Below are positions 1 through 8,235 of a stretch of 64,000 nucleotides of DNA, in pieces. How positions within the stretch are numbered: the first letter of the stretch is position 1; each line of letters starts with the position of its first letter. The position numbers and the translations under genes were made by a program. The notes beneath the pieces were generated by a model that did no database searches, was not told the origin of the DNA, and saw nothing but the letters and a program-made list of their open reading frames with translations. The DNA comes from UBA1794 sp050946375 (GTDB lineage: Bacteria > Bacteroidota > Bacteroidia > Bacteroidales > Bacteroidaceae), in NCBI GenBank assembly GCA_050946375.1, contig JBMNUT010000002.1, positions 124,001-188,000 of the forward strand, in the 5' to 3' direction.

Positions 1-1338
1 GCCGTTCTGCACGTTTGAAATCAAAGAGCTTATGGCGTCGACGTCGGGGTCCATGTTTCCGATGATTTCGGTGAGGCCCGGCTGCGCGGTAGGCTTTATG
101 ATATTGTCGCCGCGATAGGCAATGCGTGCCCGTACTTTATGGGTGAATCCGCGGTTCGGGTCGGAATAGTTGAAGAAAGGCGCTACCTCGAAGGTGTTTT
201 CCTCACGCCCCATGTTGGCCAGAGGCGAGGCCTTATACGGCTCGGCCGCAGAGCGCCAGATGAAGAAGTCGCCGTATTCGTTGGTCATGTAGTTGGTGTT
301 GAAACCATAATTCATGTACCTTTCGCCCATGTCCGGCTGGTGATAGGTCAGAGAGCCGCTCAGCCGCAGCCGTTTATTGTAGCCCTGCTGGCGATAGCCC
401 TCATCGGTAAAGAGGTTCAAGGCGCCGGAGACGTCGAAGTTTCCAATGCGGCGGCTGTGGCTCAGGTCCCAGCCTTCGTAGATGGGGTTGCGCACCCCGC
501 TGTACAGACTGTTGCGCAAGAGCGGCTCGACCTGGTAGTCGCCGTCCTGCCACATGCTCTTCCCGTTCCAGTCGTAGCTCTTGTTTTTGGGATTTCCGTA
601 GATGCCGACGTACGTACTGAAGTGGGTTTTCGGGTCAACCCCCGGGCGTGCCGTGCGCACGTTGATAATGCCGTTGAGCGCCGACGAGCCGTAAAGTACG
701 GACGACGCCCCCTTGATGATTTCCACCTGGCTGATGTTGTTGACCGGAACGTTGTTCCAGTTCAGTTCATTCGACCCCACTGTCAGCGCATTCATGCCGT
801 CCACGAGCATCAAACAACGGGAACCTACGCTGTACGTCCACCCCGATCCGCCGCGGATGGAGGGCTGCTTGTCGTTAACATCCACGCCGGGAACCTGCCG
901 AAGCGTCTCGCTCAGGTCGGTAGGCGCCTGCTTCGTTATGTCTTGCTGCTTGAGAACGTTCATCGAGACGGTCACGTCGCTCACTTTCTGCTCGAACCTT
1001 CCGGCCGTAATCACCACGTCCTGGAGCAAGTTCGTAGCCACTTTCATATAAATGTCCCGCGTCAGGACTTCCCGCTTATTGATGACGATGGGCAGTTTCA
1101 CGTCCTCATAGCCGAGGTAGCTTACCACCAAATCCACACCGCCTTCGGGCACATCCAGCGAATAGGCGCCCTTCTCGTCGGAAAACGTGCCGCGCGGCTC
1201 TTTCTGTCCATAGCTGATGGAGACGCCGGCCAAGGGCTCGTTGGTCTGTGCATCGTAGACAAAACCTTTAATCGTCTGCGCCTGAGCAAGGAATGGGCAG
1301 AACATTCCGCACAAAAGCAGGAAGAATAATTTTCTCAT
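1..1338 (-). CDS. TonB-dependent outer-membrane receptor, N-terminal part (window edge)
   Basis: The gene starts at 1338 (MRKLFFLLL) and its 446 visible codons run off the left edge. A signal peptide covers about residues 1-22. It is followed by a carboxypeptidase-regulatory-like domain (about 23-105) typical of Bacteroidota receptors, then a TonB plug with VPGVDV, SIRGGSG and VEIIKGASSVLYGSSALNG (about 130-225), and the first barrel strands. The plug resembles siderophore or cobalamin receptors more than SusC, and no susD is visible. It should bring a large ligand across the outer membrane using TonB energy; the ligand is unknown. It is divergent from the AraC gene at 1647, a plausible regulator. 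Confidence 0.9.
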   Translation of the reverse strand, partial: MRKLFFLLLCGMFCPFLAQAQTIKGFVYDAQTNEPLAGVSISYGQKEPRGTFSDEKGAYSLDVPEGGVDLVVSYLGYEDVKLPIVINKREVLTRDIYMKVATNLLQDVVITAGRFEQKVSDVTVSMNVLKQQDITKQAPTDLSETLRQVPGVDVNDKQPSIRGGSGWTYSVGSRCLMLVDGMNALTVGSNELNWNNVPVNNISQVEIIKGASSVLYGSSALNGIINVRTARPGVDPKTHFSTYVGIYGNPKNKSYDWNGKSMWQDGDYQVEPLLRNSLYSGVRNPIYEGWDLSHSRRIGNFDVSGALNLFTDEGYRQQGYNKRLRLSGSLTYHQPDMGERYMNYGFNTNYMTNEYGDFFIWRSAAEPYKASPLANMGREENTFEVAPFFNYSDPNRGFTHKVRARIAYRGDNIIKPTAQPGLTEIIGNMDPDVDAISSLISNVQNG

Positions 1339-1412
1339 AAGCTGTCCTATTTTTAAGTTCTATTTAGCAAAATCGCTGCAAAATTCCTCATTTTCCGCGG
1401 AACTGGCAAGTA

Positions 1413-1420
1413 CAAATTTA
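1413..1420 (-). promoter_or_regulatory. Candidate -7 box for the TonB receptor
   Basis: The minus strand reads TAAATTTG, matching the Bacteroidota -7 consensus TAnnTTTG, about 75 bp before the receptor start. No correctly spaced -33 TTTG was found. Confidence 0.4.
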
Positions 1421-1484
1421 TCGGTTTTATGTACAAAACTATCGAAAACGGCCCCTTTTCCGCCTAAAATCCAGCCCGAAGCAG

Positions 1485-1492
1485 TATCTTTG
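1485..1492 (+). promoter_or_regulatory. Candidate -7 box for the AraC regulator
   Basis: TATCTTTG matches TAnnTTTG. The implied leader is about 150 nt and contains the repeat array that ends at the start codon. Confidence 0.5.
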
Positions 1493-1573
1493 CCCTGCCG
1501 AAACGCGCCTTTTCACCCGCACGAGCCAGAGCCCGGCGCCGGGGCTTCGCACCCGGAGGCCCGCCCCGCTTAC

Positions 1574-1646
1574 GGAAAAGTGCTGCCACTTTTCACAAAA
1601 AGCCCTGCCACTCTGCCGCAAAAGTGCCGCCGCTTTTCAGAAAAAG
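1574..1646. repeat. 22-bp palindromic repeat array (3 units)
   Basis: Three successive AAAAG...CTTTT-type boxes at 21-23 bp spacing; the last ends in CAGAAAAAG directly before the ATG at 1647. The gap 1339-1646 otherwise holds only the two promoter boxes. Confidence 0.8.
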
Positions 1647-2516
1647 ATGAAAAACAACCTGCTACAAGAGCCACTCCCCCAGTTCGATCTGCCCGTGCCG
1701 TTCATCGCGAGCGACGAGATTACCGCCGAAATCCTCAACCTTTACCGGTTTTCACCCTGCCGTATCGAGGCATGCATCTTCGCCATTTGCACAAAGGGCA
1801 GCATCCGCGTACACATCAACCTGCGGGAATCGCTCGTCAAGCAGGATGATATCGTCCTCCTCGCCCCCGGAAGTTTCATTCAGGTACACGAAGCCTCGCC
1901 CGACTGCCGCATGGGATTCATAGGCTTCTCGGGCGAATTCATGAAAGAGAGCGGCTTTCAGAAAAATCTGTCCCCCTATATGCCCTTTCTGCTGGACAAA
2001 CCCATCCTCCCCCTCGCCCCGCCCGACGCAACCATCTACCGCGACGCACTCGCCCTGCTGGCCCGCGTCCAGGAACGGCAGGAAGACATCGGCCAGAACC
2101 GCCGCATGCTCGGACACATTATGGGCCTCTTCACGGAAAGCATCGGGAACCTCTACGACCAACAGATGGCCCAAAAAGGCAACTACCGCACGCGCGACCA
2201 CGAAATACTCGGCGAGTTTCTGCAACTGGCCTTCGAGAATTACCGCGAAGAGCACAAAGTTCTCTTCTACGCACAGGCCGCCGGGCTCACACTCTCCCAC
2301 TTCTGCAGCGTAATCAGCCGCACTTCTGGACAAACGGCCCAGGAGATTCTCAAAAGCCTCCTCATCATCGACGCGAAAGCCCAGCTCCGCAACACGAAAG
2401 CCACGGTGACGCAGATTGCCTACTCACTGGGTTTCCACACGCCGACTACCTTCAACCGCTATTTTCGCACCTACACCGGGAAAACACCCCAGGAATACCG
2501 CAACAATTCCCTCTGA
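1647..2516 (+). CDS. AraC-family transcriptional regulator
   Basis: A 289-residue protein with an N-terminal cupin-like sensor half (about 1-170) and a C-terminal double helix-turn-helix of the AraC type (about 190-285), ending in the signature TQIAYSLGFHTPTTFNRYFRTYTGKTPQEYR. This class binds DNA as an activator whose sensor half detects a small ligand. The start is immediately after a repeat array. The divergent TonB receptor is the most likely target by position. Ligand unknown. Confidence 0.9.
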   Translation: MKNNLLQEPLPQFDLPVPFIASDEITAEILNLYRFSPCRIEACIFAICTKGSIRVHINLRESLVKQDDIVLLAPGSFIQVHEASPDCRMGFIGFSGEFMKESGFQKNLSPYMPFLLDKPILPLAPPDATIYRDALALLARVQERQEDIGQNRRMLGHIMGLFTESIGNLYDQQMAQKGNYRTRDHEILGEFLQLAFENYREEHKVLFYAQAAGLTLSHFCSVISRTSGQTAQEILKSLLIIDAKAQLRNTKATVTQIAYSLGFHTPTTFNRYFRTYTGKTPQEYRNNSL

Positions 2517-2541
2517 ACAACCAACCAATCCATACGGCACC

Positions 2542-3669
2542 ATGCTGAAAATGATTCTCCCCATCCTCCTGCTTCTCGGGCTGAATGCCTACATCGCCCT
2601 GCGCTTCTTCCGCCTGACGCCCGGCCCTTTCCTGCTCAGGCTGCTGCCCGCAGCGCTCGTGGCCCTCGCCACTTTCTGCTTTATCCTCTCCTTTCCGCTG
2701 CGCGGCAGCCTCGCCCCCCAGTTTGAGCGCCCGCTCTACTCGATAGGCACTACGTGGTTCTTCGCCTCCATCTACTTCTTCATGTTCCTGGCGGCCATCG
2801 ATATCGTCTACGCCCTGCTCCACCTGCGCGGAAGCAGCGACTCCCTGCCCCGCATACTGAGGCTGGCACTCGTCATACTGCTGCCGCTCAACCTGCTGGC
2901 CTACGGCTACTTCCACTACCGCGACAAGCAACGCCGCGAACTCACCTACGACTTCTCGCAAAACGCCCCGCAACAGACCTCGATGACCCTCGTCGTTCTC
3001 AGCGACCTCCACCTGGGCTACACCATCGGAGCCGCCGAGCTGAACGAATGGATCGCCCTCGTTAACCGCGAAAAGCCCGACGCCGTGCTCCTCGTGGGCG
3101 ACATCATCGACTGCGACGTGCGCCCCCTTCTCCACGACAGCCTCGCACCGCTCTTCAGCAAGATACAGAGCCGCTACGGGACCTATGCCGTGCCCGGCAA
3201 CCACGAGTACATAGCCGGCATCGACCGCTCCTGCCGCTTCTTCCGCCAGGCGGGCATCCATCTCCTGCGCGACAGCGCGGCGCTCCTGGGCAACTGCCTG
3301 CGCATCGTAGGACGGGACGACCGCTCCAACCCGCGGCGCATGCCGCTCGCACGCCTCATGCAGGAGAGTCCCGGGCAAGAGCTTCCCACCATCGTGCTCG
3401 ACCACCAGCCCTACCACCTCGAAGAGGCAGCCCGCAGCCATGCCGACCTGCAACTCTCCGGACATACCCACGACGGACAGGTGTGGCCCGCCTCGTGGTT
3501 CGTACGCCGGCTCTACGAGCAACCCCACGGCCCCCTGCAGAAAGAAGGGACCCACTACTACGTAACCTCCGGAATAGGGCTGTGGGGCGGCAAGTTCCGC
3601 ATAGGGACCGACTCGGAATACCTGGTCGTCCGCCTCACCCTCCCCGTACCGGCCGGGCCGAAGGCATAG
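2542..3669 (+). CDS. Membrane-anchored calcineurin-like metallophosphoesterase
   Basis: A 375-residue protein with four to five N-terminal membrane segments (about 1-135) followed by a soluble metallophosphoesterase domain. Metal-binding motifs are in order: SDLHLG, GDIIDCD, GNHEY, and the C-terminal LSGHTHDGQ. It belongs to the YkuE/YaeI-like family, whose members act on phosphoesters, sometimes lipids, at the membrane; the substrate is unknown. I chose MLKMILP at 2542, 26 bp after the AraC stop, because the upstream in-frame codons overlap that gene. It probably shares its transcript with the AraC gene. Confidence 0.88.
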   Translation: MLKMILPILLLLGLNAYIALRFFRLTPGPFLLRLLPAALVALATFCFILSFPLRGSLAPQFERPLYSIGTTWFFASIYFFMFLAAIDIVYALLHLRGSSDSLPRILRLALVILLPLNLLAYGYFHYRDKQRRELTYDFSQNAPQQTSMTLVVLSDLHLGYTIGAAELNEWIALVNREKPDAVLLVGDIIDCDVRPLLHDSLAPLFSKIQSRYGTYAVPGNHEYIAGIDRSCRFFRQAGIHLLRDSAALLGNCLRIVGRDDRSNPRRMPLARLMQESPGQELPTIVLDHQPYHLEEAARSHADLQLSGHTHDGQVWPASWFVRRLYEQPHGPLQKEGTHYYVTSGIGLWGGKFRIGTDSEYLVVRLTLPVPAGPKA

Positions 3670-3680
3670 CCCGAAGTCCC

Positions 3681-3743
3681 AAAAGCCACGGCGCTTTTCC
3701 CGAAAAGCCTTGCCACTTTTCAGGAAAAGCGCCGCCACTTTAC
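3681..3743. repeat. 22-bp palindromic repeat array (3 units)
   Basis: Three AAAAG...CTTTT boxes between the convergent phosphoesterase and XRE genes. The first reads AAAAGCCACGGCGCTTTT. The position suits a bidirectional termination role. Confidence 0.8.
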
Positions 3744-3788
3744 GTACGAAGCGCACAGGCTTTCGCCCGACGGCGGTAAGGGAAACGA

Positions 3789-4145
3789 TTACTTCCCGCC
3801 CTCCATCAGCATACGCGCCTTGTGCGCCAGGTCCAGTTTCGCCAGCTCTTCCGGCTCCAAGTCAAGCTCTATTACCACTTTCGCCTTCACTTTTTTACAA
3901 TCGGCAGGCACTTTATCAAAATCTGTCTGCGACTCGCGACGGATAGAGTAGAAGCGCGAAAAATCGAAGTCCAAGGCAATCGACACTTTGTACAGCATGT
4001 CTGTGTCGATGCTCTTGCGCTTCAGCAAATACTCCACGCTCTGCGGCTTGATTCCCAGCCGCCGTGCCAGCTCCGCCTTGGTCATTTTCCGATTTGCCAG
4101 CACCTTTTTGATTTCTTCTCCTATACAAATGTTCATCACTCTCAT
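3789..4145 (-). CDS. XRE-family helix-turn-helix regulator
   Basis: A small DNA-binding protein of about 118 residues. The HTH (about 8-60) includes MTKAELARRLGIKPQSVEYLLKRKSI, typical of lambda Cro/XRE repressors. The C-terminal 45 residues are charged (VIELDLEPEELAKLDLAHKARML). The start is either MRVMNICIG at 4145 or the Met at 4136; an in-frame ATG at 4286 is unlikely because it would overlap the promoter of the divergent lipoprotein gene. The target is unknown, possibly its own divergent neighbour. Confidence 0.75.
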   Translation of the reverse strand: MRVMNICIGEEIKKVLANRKMTKAELARRLGIKPQSVEYLLKRKSIDTDMLYKVSIALDFDFSRFYSIRRESQTDFDKVPADCKKVKAKVVIELDLEPEELAKLDLAHKARMLMEGGK

Positions 4146-4238
4146 AGTTTTCGGTAAAGTTAGGCCCTTTCTTGCGAACAAGCGCAGCATGAAACACAAA
4201 AAACTTCTGCAACAAAATATTATTTTATCTGACCGAAA

Positions 4239-4271
4239 TTTGGAAGAATCAGATATTTTGTGATAAATTTG
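4239..4271 (+). promoter_or_regulatory. Bacteroidota-type promoter for the lipoprotein at 4304
   Basis: TTTG at 4239-4242, 21-bp spacer, TAAATTTG at 4264-4271: an exact match to the TTTG/TAnnTTTG architecture, with the ATG about 26 nt after the expected start site. Confidence 0.7.
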
Positions 4272-4303
4272 CCCACGGAAAACCAAAGTTTACCTAAAGA
4301 AAC

Positions 4304-4669
4304 ATGAAAAAGACTTATCTTTTAATCGCTTTCTTAGGCGCCTTTCTCTTCAGCGGGCTGACCCTCTCGTCCTGCAGCGACGACGATGACGACGCTTCCT
4401 CCGAGACTTCTCAGGCAACGCGGGAGCTGCTCGGGACATGGATGACCAGCGACGACAACTGGGGCTACCGCTTCATGGAAGGCGGAGACTGCATCTGCTA
4501 CGAATCGACAGAGACCTGTCCCGGTTCCTACCGCACACGCAACGGACACCTTTATATATATTGGGAAGGAGACACGGAACCCGAAATCTTCACCGAATAC
4601 GTAGTAGACGGAAACCGCCTCTACCTAATGGACGAATACGGGGACTCCTACGTACTCTACCGCAGCTGA
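4304..4669 (+). CDS. Small surface-type lipoprotein
   Basis: A 121-residue protein with a lipoprotein signal peptide and lipobox LSSC (Cys at about 24), followed by SDDDDD, the acidic pattern associated with surface export of lipoproteins in Bacteroidota. The mature part looks like a small beta-rich, lipocalin-like module (LLGTWMTSDDNWGYRF... GHLYIYWEGD) of the kind common in hypothetical Bacteroides lipoproteins. No catalytic motif is visible. The remnant of another membrane protein begins right after the stop. Confidence 0.82.
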   Translation: MKKTYLLIAFLGAFLFSGLTLSSCSDDDDDASSETSQATRELLGTWMTSDDNWGYRFMEGGDCICYESTETCPGSYRTRNGHLYIYWEGDTEPEIFTEYVVDGNRLYLMDEYGDSYVLYRS

Positions 4670-4670
4670 C

Positions 4671-4832
4671 GGGGACTATACCGCCAAGCGTTTCCAGATA
4701 GGGTGGCACGTCGGCGTAGGATTGGACATCAGCAATGCGTTTGTTTCCATCAGTTATGGAAAAGACTTCAACGACTTCATGAAAAAGACCAAGCTATCCA
4801 ATATGCTTATTACACTCGGATATAACTTTTAA
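4671..4832 (+). pseudogene. C-terminal remnant of an outer-membrane beta-barrel (porin-family) protein
   Basis: Frame +1 from 4674 reads DYTAKRFQIGWHVGVGLD, then ISNAFVSISYGKDF, and ends MLITLGYNF followed by TAA at 4830. Alternating hydrophobic strands and a terminal aromatic Phe are typical of the last strands of an OmpA/porin-family barrel. There is no start codon or upstream domain; the fragment starts within a few bases of the lipoprotein stop codon. It is best read as the tail of a gene lost by deletion. Confidence 0.65.
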
Positions 4833-4958
4833 GCAACAGACATCCGGGCTTAGCCCGTACATTTTCTTTTTTTATTCATAACCACAGTTTGTTTGTACCA
4901 AGGGCGGTTTACTCGTGAGAGCAGGCCGCTTTCTTTTTACCCCACCGGCACTTCCGCC

Positions 4959-5024
4959 CGAAAGCGGCAAGGCTTCTTCCGGAAAGTGCCGGCACTTTTC
5001 CGAAAAAGTGGCGCCACTTCTTCC
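4959..5024. repeat. 22-bp palindromic repeat array (3 units)
   Basis: Contains GAAAGTGCCGGCACTTTTC, one base short of the ideal palindrome, flanked by a degenerate box on each side. The rest of the gap 4833-5150 has only the asnB terminator. Confidence 0.8.
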
Positions 5025-5070
5025 ATCCCGTTGCGCCACCCCGCCGCCGGCGTGGCACGGACACACAGAA

Positions 5071-5099
5071 AAAGGGCAGATGCCTCACAGCATCTGCCC
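5071..5099 (-). terminator. Intrinsic terminator of asnB
   Basis: Perfect 10-bp stem gggcagatgc / gcatctgccc with a 6-nt loop; the minus strand continues into a T-run. Confidence 0.8.
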
Positions 5100-5150
5100 T
5101 TCACGATTTCATCATAAGAGTTCAACCTTATCCCAAATACTCTCTCTATG

Positions 5151-6815
5151 TTAATATGCTTGGTCGTGCACTCCTTTGACCGCGCGCCCGCTCGGATCGT
5201 TCAAGTTCTTGAACGATTCGTCCCAAGCCAGAGCCTCGGCCGTAGAACAGGCCACGCTCGGCACGCTCGGCACGCTGCGCGCGGCACTTTCGCTGGGGAA
5301 ATGCTCCTCAAAGATGGCGCGATAGTAATATTCCTCCTTGTTCTGCGGCGGATTGATGGGGAACCTTTCGGCAGCGTGCTGCATCTCTTCGTCGCTCACG
5401 GCCGCCGACGTCATAGCCTTCAGCGTGTCGATCCAACTATAGCCTACGCCGTCGGAAAATTGCTCCTTCTGTCTCCACGCAACCGACGCCGGAAGCATCG
5501 AAGAGAAGGCCTCTCTCAGGATTTTCTTCTCAATTGTTTTGCCGGGGGCCATCTTCGCTTGCGGATTCAGCCGCATCGCCACGTCCAGAAACTCCTTGTC
5601 CAGGAAAGGAACGCGCCCCTCTACGCCCCAGGCGCAAAGCGCTTTGTTGGCGCGCAGGCAGTCGTAGAGATAAAGCTTGCCGAGCTTGCGCACGGTCTCC
5701 TCATGAAATGCGCGGGCATCGGGCGCTTTGTGGAAATAGAGGTAGCCGCCGAAAATTTCATCAGCCCCTTCTCCGCTCAAGACCATCTTGATTCCCATAC
5801 TCTTGATGTACCTTGCCAGAAGAAACATGGGGGTTGAGGCACGAACGGTGGTCACGTCGTACGTTTCCACGTAGTAAATCACGTCGCGCAGCGCATCAAG
5901 TCCTTCTTGGATGGTGTAGTTTATCTCGTGGTGCACCGTCCCTATGTAATCGGCTACCTCCTTTGCCTTAATAAGGTCGGGCGCGCCCTTCAAACCCACG
6001 GCGAAAGAGTGCAAACGAGGCCACCAGGCGGCCGATTGGCTTTCGCTTTCGATGCGGCGCGCCGCATATTTCTGCGTAATGGCCGAGATAACGGAGCTAT
6101 CGAGGCCCCCGGAGAGCAAGACGCCGTAGGGCACGTCGCACATAAGCTGGCGCTTTACGGCATTTTCCAGTGCTTCGCGGAGTTTTTCGACGGAGGCGTC
6201 GTTGTCTTTCACTGCATCATATTCAAACCAGTCGCGCACATACCAGCGTTTCATGCGGCCCTCACGGCTGTAGTAGCTGTGGCCCGGGAGGAAAGGCTCG
6301 TAGCGGTCGCAGAAACCCTCGAGGGCTTTCAGCTCGCTGGCGGCATAGACTTTGCCGTCGGCATCGTAGCCAATGTAGAGCGGCACTACCCCAATCGGGT
6401 CGCGCGCTATGAGAAATTCGTCTTTCTCACTGTCGTAGAGCGCAAAGGCGAAGATGCCGCTCAAATCTTCGAGGAAGTTCGGGCCTTTTTCCATATATAA
6501 AGCAAGGATAACCTCGCAGTCGGACTGCGTGCGGAAGGCATATTTTCCTTCAAAGCGCTTGCGTATTTCGCGATGGTTGTAGATCTCTCCGTTGACGCAC
6601 AGTATGATTTTCCCGTCGTCGCTGAACAATGGCTGACTTCCGCTCTCGGGATCGACAATTGAGAGCCTCTCATGCGCCAAAATGGCGGAGCCTCCGGCGT
6701 AAATGCCGCTCCAGTCGGGGCCGCGGTGCCGTATTTTACGCGCCATCTTCAGCGCTTTCTCACGTAACTGCTGGGTCTGTTGGGGGATGTTGAAGATCCC
6801 GACGATTCCACACAT
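5151..6815 (-). CDS. asnB: Asparagine synthase (glutamine-hydrolysing)
   Basis: A 554-residue enzyme that makes asparagine from aspartate, ATP and glutamine. MCGIVG at the start supplies the catalytic N-terminal Cys2 of the class II glutaminase domain (about 1-190, with RHRGPDWSG and VNGEIYNH). The synthetase domain carries the ATP-binding loop LLSGGLDSS and VLSGEGADEIFGGYLYFHKAP. Translation must begin at 6815 because the Cys has to follow Met. Length matches bacterial AsnB. The C-terminus contains the SVPSVPSVA segment, coded by short direct repeats. It has its own promoter, a leader of about 160 nt and a terminator. Confidence 0.97.
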   Translation of the reverse strand: MCGIVGIFNIPQQTQQLREKALKMARKIRHRGPDWSGIYAGGSAILAHERLSIVDPESGSQPLFSDDGKIILCVNGEIYNHREIRKRFEGKYAFRTQSDCEVILALYMEKGPNFLEDLSGIFAFALYDSEKDEFLIARDPIGVVPLYIGYDADGKVYAASELKALEGFCDRYEPFLPGHSYYSREGRMKRWYVRDWFEYDAVKDNDASVEKLREALENAVKRQLMCDVPYGVLLSGGLDSSVISAITQKYAARRIESESQSAAWWPRLHSFAVGLKGAPDLIKAKEVADYIGTVHHEINYTIQEGLDALRDVIYYVETYDVTTVRASTPMFLLARYIKSMGIKMVLSGEGADEIFGGYLYFHKAPDARAFHEETVRKLGKLYLYDCLRANKALCAWGVEGRVPFLDKEFLDVAMRLNPQAKMAPGKTIEKKILREAFSSMLPASVAWRQKEQFSDGVGYSWIDTLKAMTSAAVSDEEMQHAAERFPINPPQNKEEYYYRAIFEEHFPSESAARSVPSVPSVACSTAEALAWDESFKNLNDPSGRAVKGVHDQAY

Positions 6816-6982
6816 AGTATTCTTTTCCGTTTTTAGGGCATCGCTCCGACCCGTCCCCCGGGGCACGGCGGAAATGCCGGTTGGTTTCTTGACTGTTTAT
6901 TGAGCAAGCAAAAACCTGTCGAGGCTCGGGGTTTCCTGACTTTTTGCTCACGCGTTCGCTAAAAGTGTTTTCAATTTGCTCG

Positions 6983-7014
6983 CAAAGTTATGTATTTAGT
7001 TTCTATCCGACAAT
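6983..7014 (-). promoter_or_regulatory. Candidate asnB promoter
   Basis: Minus strand TAACTTTG at 6990-6983, with ATTG (one mismatch to TTTG) 20 bp upstream. The leader down to 6816 contains complementary GCAAAAA and TTTTTGC tracts that could fold, but I recognise no riboswitch. Confidence 0.45.
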
Positions 7015-7139
7015 ACACTATGGCGAAAAAATGTAAGCACGCCCTGTGTTTTTCTGCTCAACAAGGGAAAACAAGCCCCAGCGGACGTGGAAAAAAGAAA
7101 TAAAGCGCGGCGCACGGCGCGCATTACGAAATAATAATT

Positions 7140-7147
7140 TACCTTTG
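7140..7147 (+). promoter_or_regulatory. Candidate -7 box for the lipoprotein-AlkD pair
   Basis: TACCTTTG matches TAnnTTTG about 70 bp before the ATG at 7219; no clear -33 element. Confidence 0.45.
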
Positions 7148-7164
7148 CCCTATCCTACAAAACG

Positions 7165-7250
7165 GGAGGCGCTCCCGCCCGAAAGGCGAGGCACTTTCCG
7201 AAAAAACACGAAGCACTTATGACGAAAAGTACCGGCACTTTTTCCCGACT
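7165..7250. repeat. 22-bp palindromic repeat array overlapping a start codon
   Basis: Three to four boxes. The last, GAAAAGTACCGGCACTTTT, lies after the ATG at 7219 and encodes residues 3-8 (KSTGTF) of the lipoprotein. Confidence 0.75.
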
Positions 7251-8235
7251 CCTCTGCGCCCTGATCGGCGCGTGCTGCATAGGCGCCTGCTCCGCGCCGC
7301 AAGGCGAAGACGCAACCGCGGCCGCCGACTCCCTTGCCCTGAAAGCCAAACAGCCCAAGCGCCCCCTGAGTTTCGACTCACTGCGGCAGTGCATGCTGAC
7401 GACCGACGCCACCCTCTTCGACTCGCTGCGCCGCAGCGACCCGCCGCGCTGGCAGCTTGCCGCCGACCTGCTCGGCTATTACTACTCCATACGCTGGAGC
7501 CCGGACTACGACGAGGTAGCCGGCCCGGAAATCGACGCAGCCTTCGTCGGGAAACGCCTCGAGCAAGCCACCCAGTGGTGGAGCGTGCCCAAGGAAGCGA
7601 CGCCCTACGCCCAATATACCGCCCTGCGCCGGCAGGCAGAACAGCTGACCGACTTTGCCACGAACAACGCCGCCGACGAAAACCTGCGCCTCGGCCTGAA
7701 GCGCTTCATGCAGCAGTATCTCGACGCCCGCTGCCGCCAGCAGCTCGAACAGCTGCCCCAGGCGCAACCCCTCGCCAGCTATCTGCGCCGGGAGCGGGAG
7801 GCTTGGTACGAACACCTGCAGACGGAAGAGCAATTCATGCAGCTCCTCTACCGCGACTCGCTCAACCTCGTGAGCGAAGAACTGGGGCGGCGCATCGGGA
7901 CCTTCCTCGAAACCCGCCAGGAGCGCCGCGCCGAAGCCGACCGCAACCTGCTCTTCGCGCTGAGCAGCGGGGAAGAATTCAAGCTGCCACGGGAGGAATA
8001 CGTCACATGGGCCGTCACCATGGGCCAATACGAGCAGCTCCAGTCCAAATACAGCCTCTACGGCGCGACCCATCTCAAGCAGGCGCTGGCCAAAGAGTCA
8101 GCCGCCTGGTTCCGATACATGCAAGTGCGCACCCAAATCGAGGACTGGTTGGGCGAATCGGACGCAGGGAAAGTCTACGACACCACTACGCGTATCCTCA
8201 AGCGCAAGCACCTGAACGACCTGAAGACATGGTAG
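7219..8235 (+). CDS. Hypothetical lipoprotein
   Basis: A 338-residue protein with a lipoprotein signal (GACCIGACS, Cys about 24). The mature protein is mostly predicted alpha-helical, rich in Arg, Gln and Glu, without a motif I recognise. Its first codons are made of an intergenic repeat unit, so the n-region of the signal peptide (TKSTGTFSR) is repeat-derived. The stop overlaps the start of the AlkD gene by 7 bp, implying coupled translation. Function unknown. Confidence 0.8.
   Translation: MTKSTGTFSRLLCALIGACCIGACSAPQGEDATAAADSLALKAKQPKRPLSFDSLRQCMLTTDATLFDSLRRSDPPRWQLAADLLGYYYSIRWSPDYDEVAGPEIDAAFVGKRLEQATQWWSVPKEATPYAQYTALRRQAEQLTDFATNNAADENLRLGLKRFMQQYLDARCRQQLEQLPQAQPLASYLRREREAWYEHLQTEEQFMQLLYRDSLNLVSEELGRRIGTFLETRQERRAEADRNLLFALSSGEEFKLPREEYVTWAVTMGQYEQLQSKYSLYGATHLKQALAKESAAWFRYMQVRTQIEDWLGESDAGKVYDTTTRILKRKHLNDLKTW

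Noticed and set aside
139..1329. Long plus-strand open frame opposite the TonB receptor
   Set aside because: It is an antisense shadow of high-GC coding sequence; the minus strand encodes an unmistakable receptor.
4893..5154. Short open frames translating repeat arrays (proteins rich in GTF, EK, RHF)
   Set aside because: They are read-through of the 22-bp repeats, occur in several frames on both strands, and lack start context or conservation.
6816..6982. Riboswitch or T-box in the asnB leader
   Set aside because: Some complementary tracts are present but there is no T-box motif or other riboswitch signature that I can recognise.
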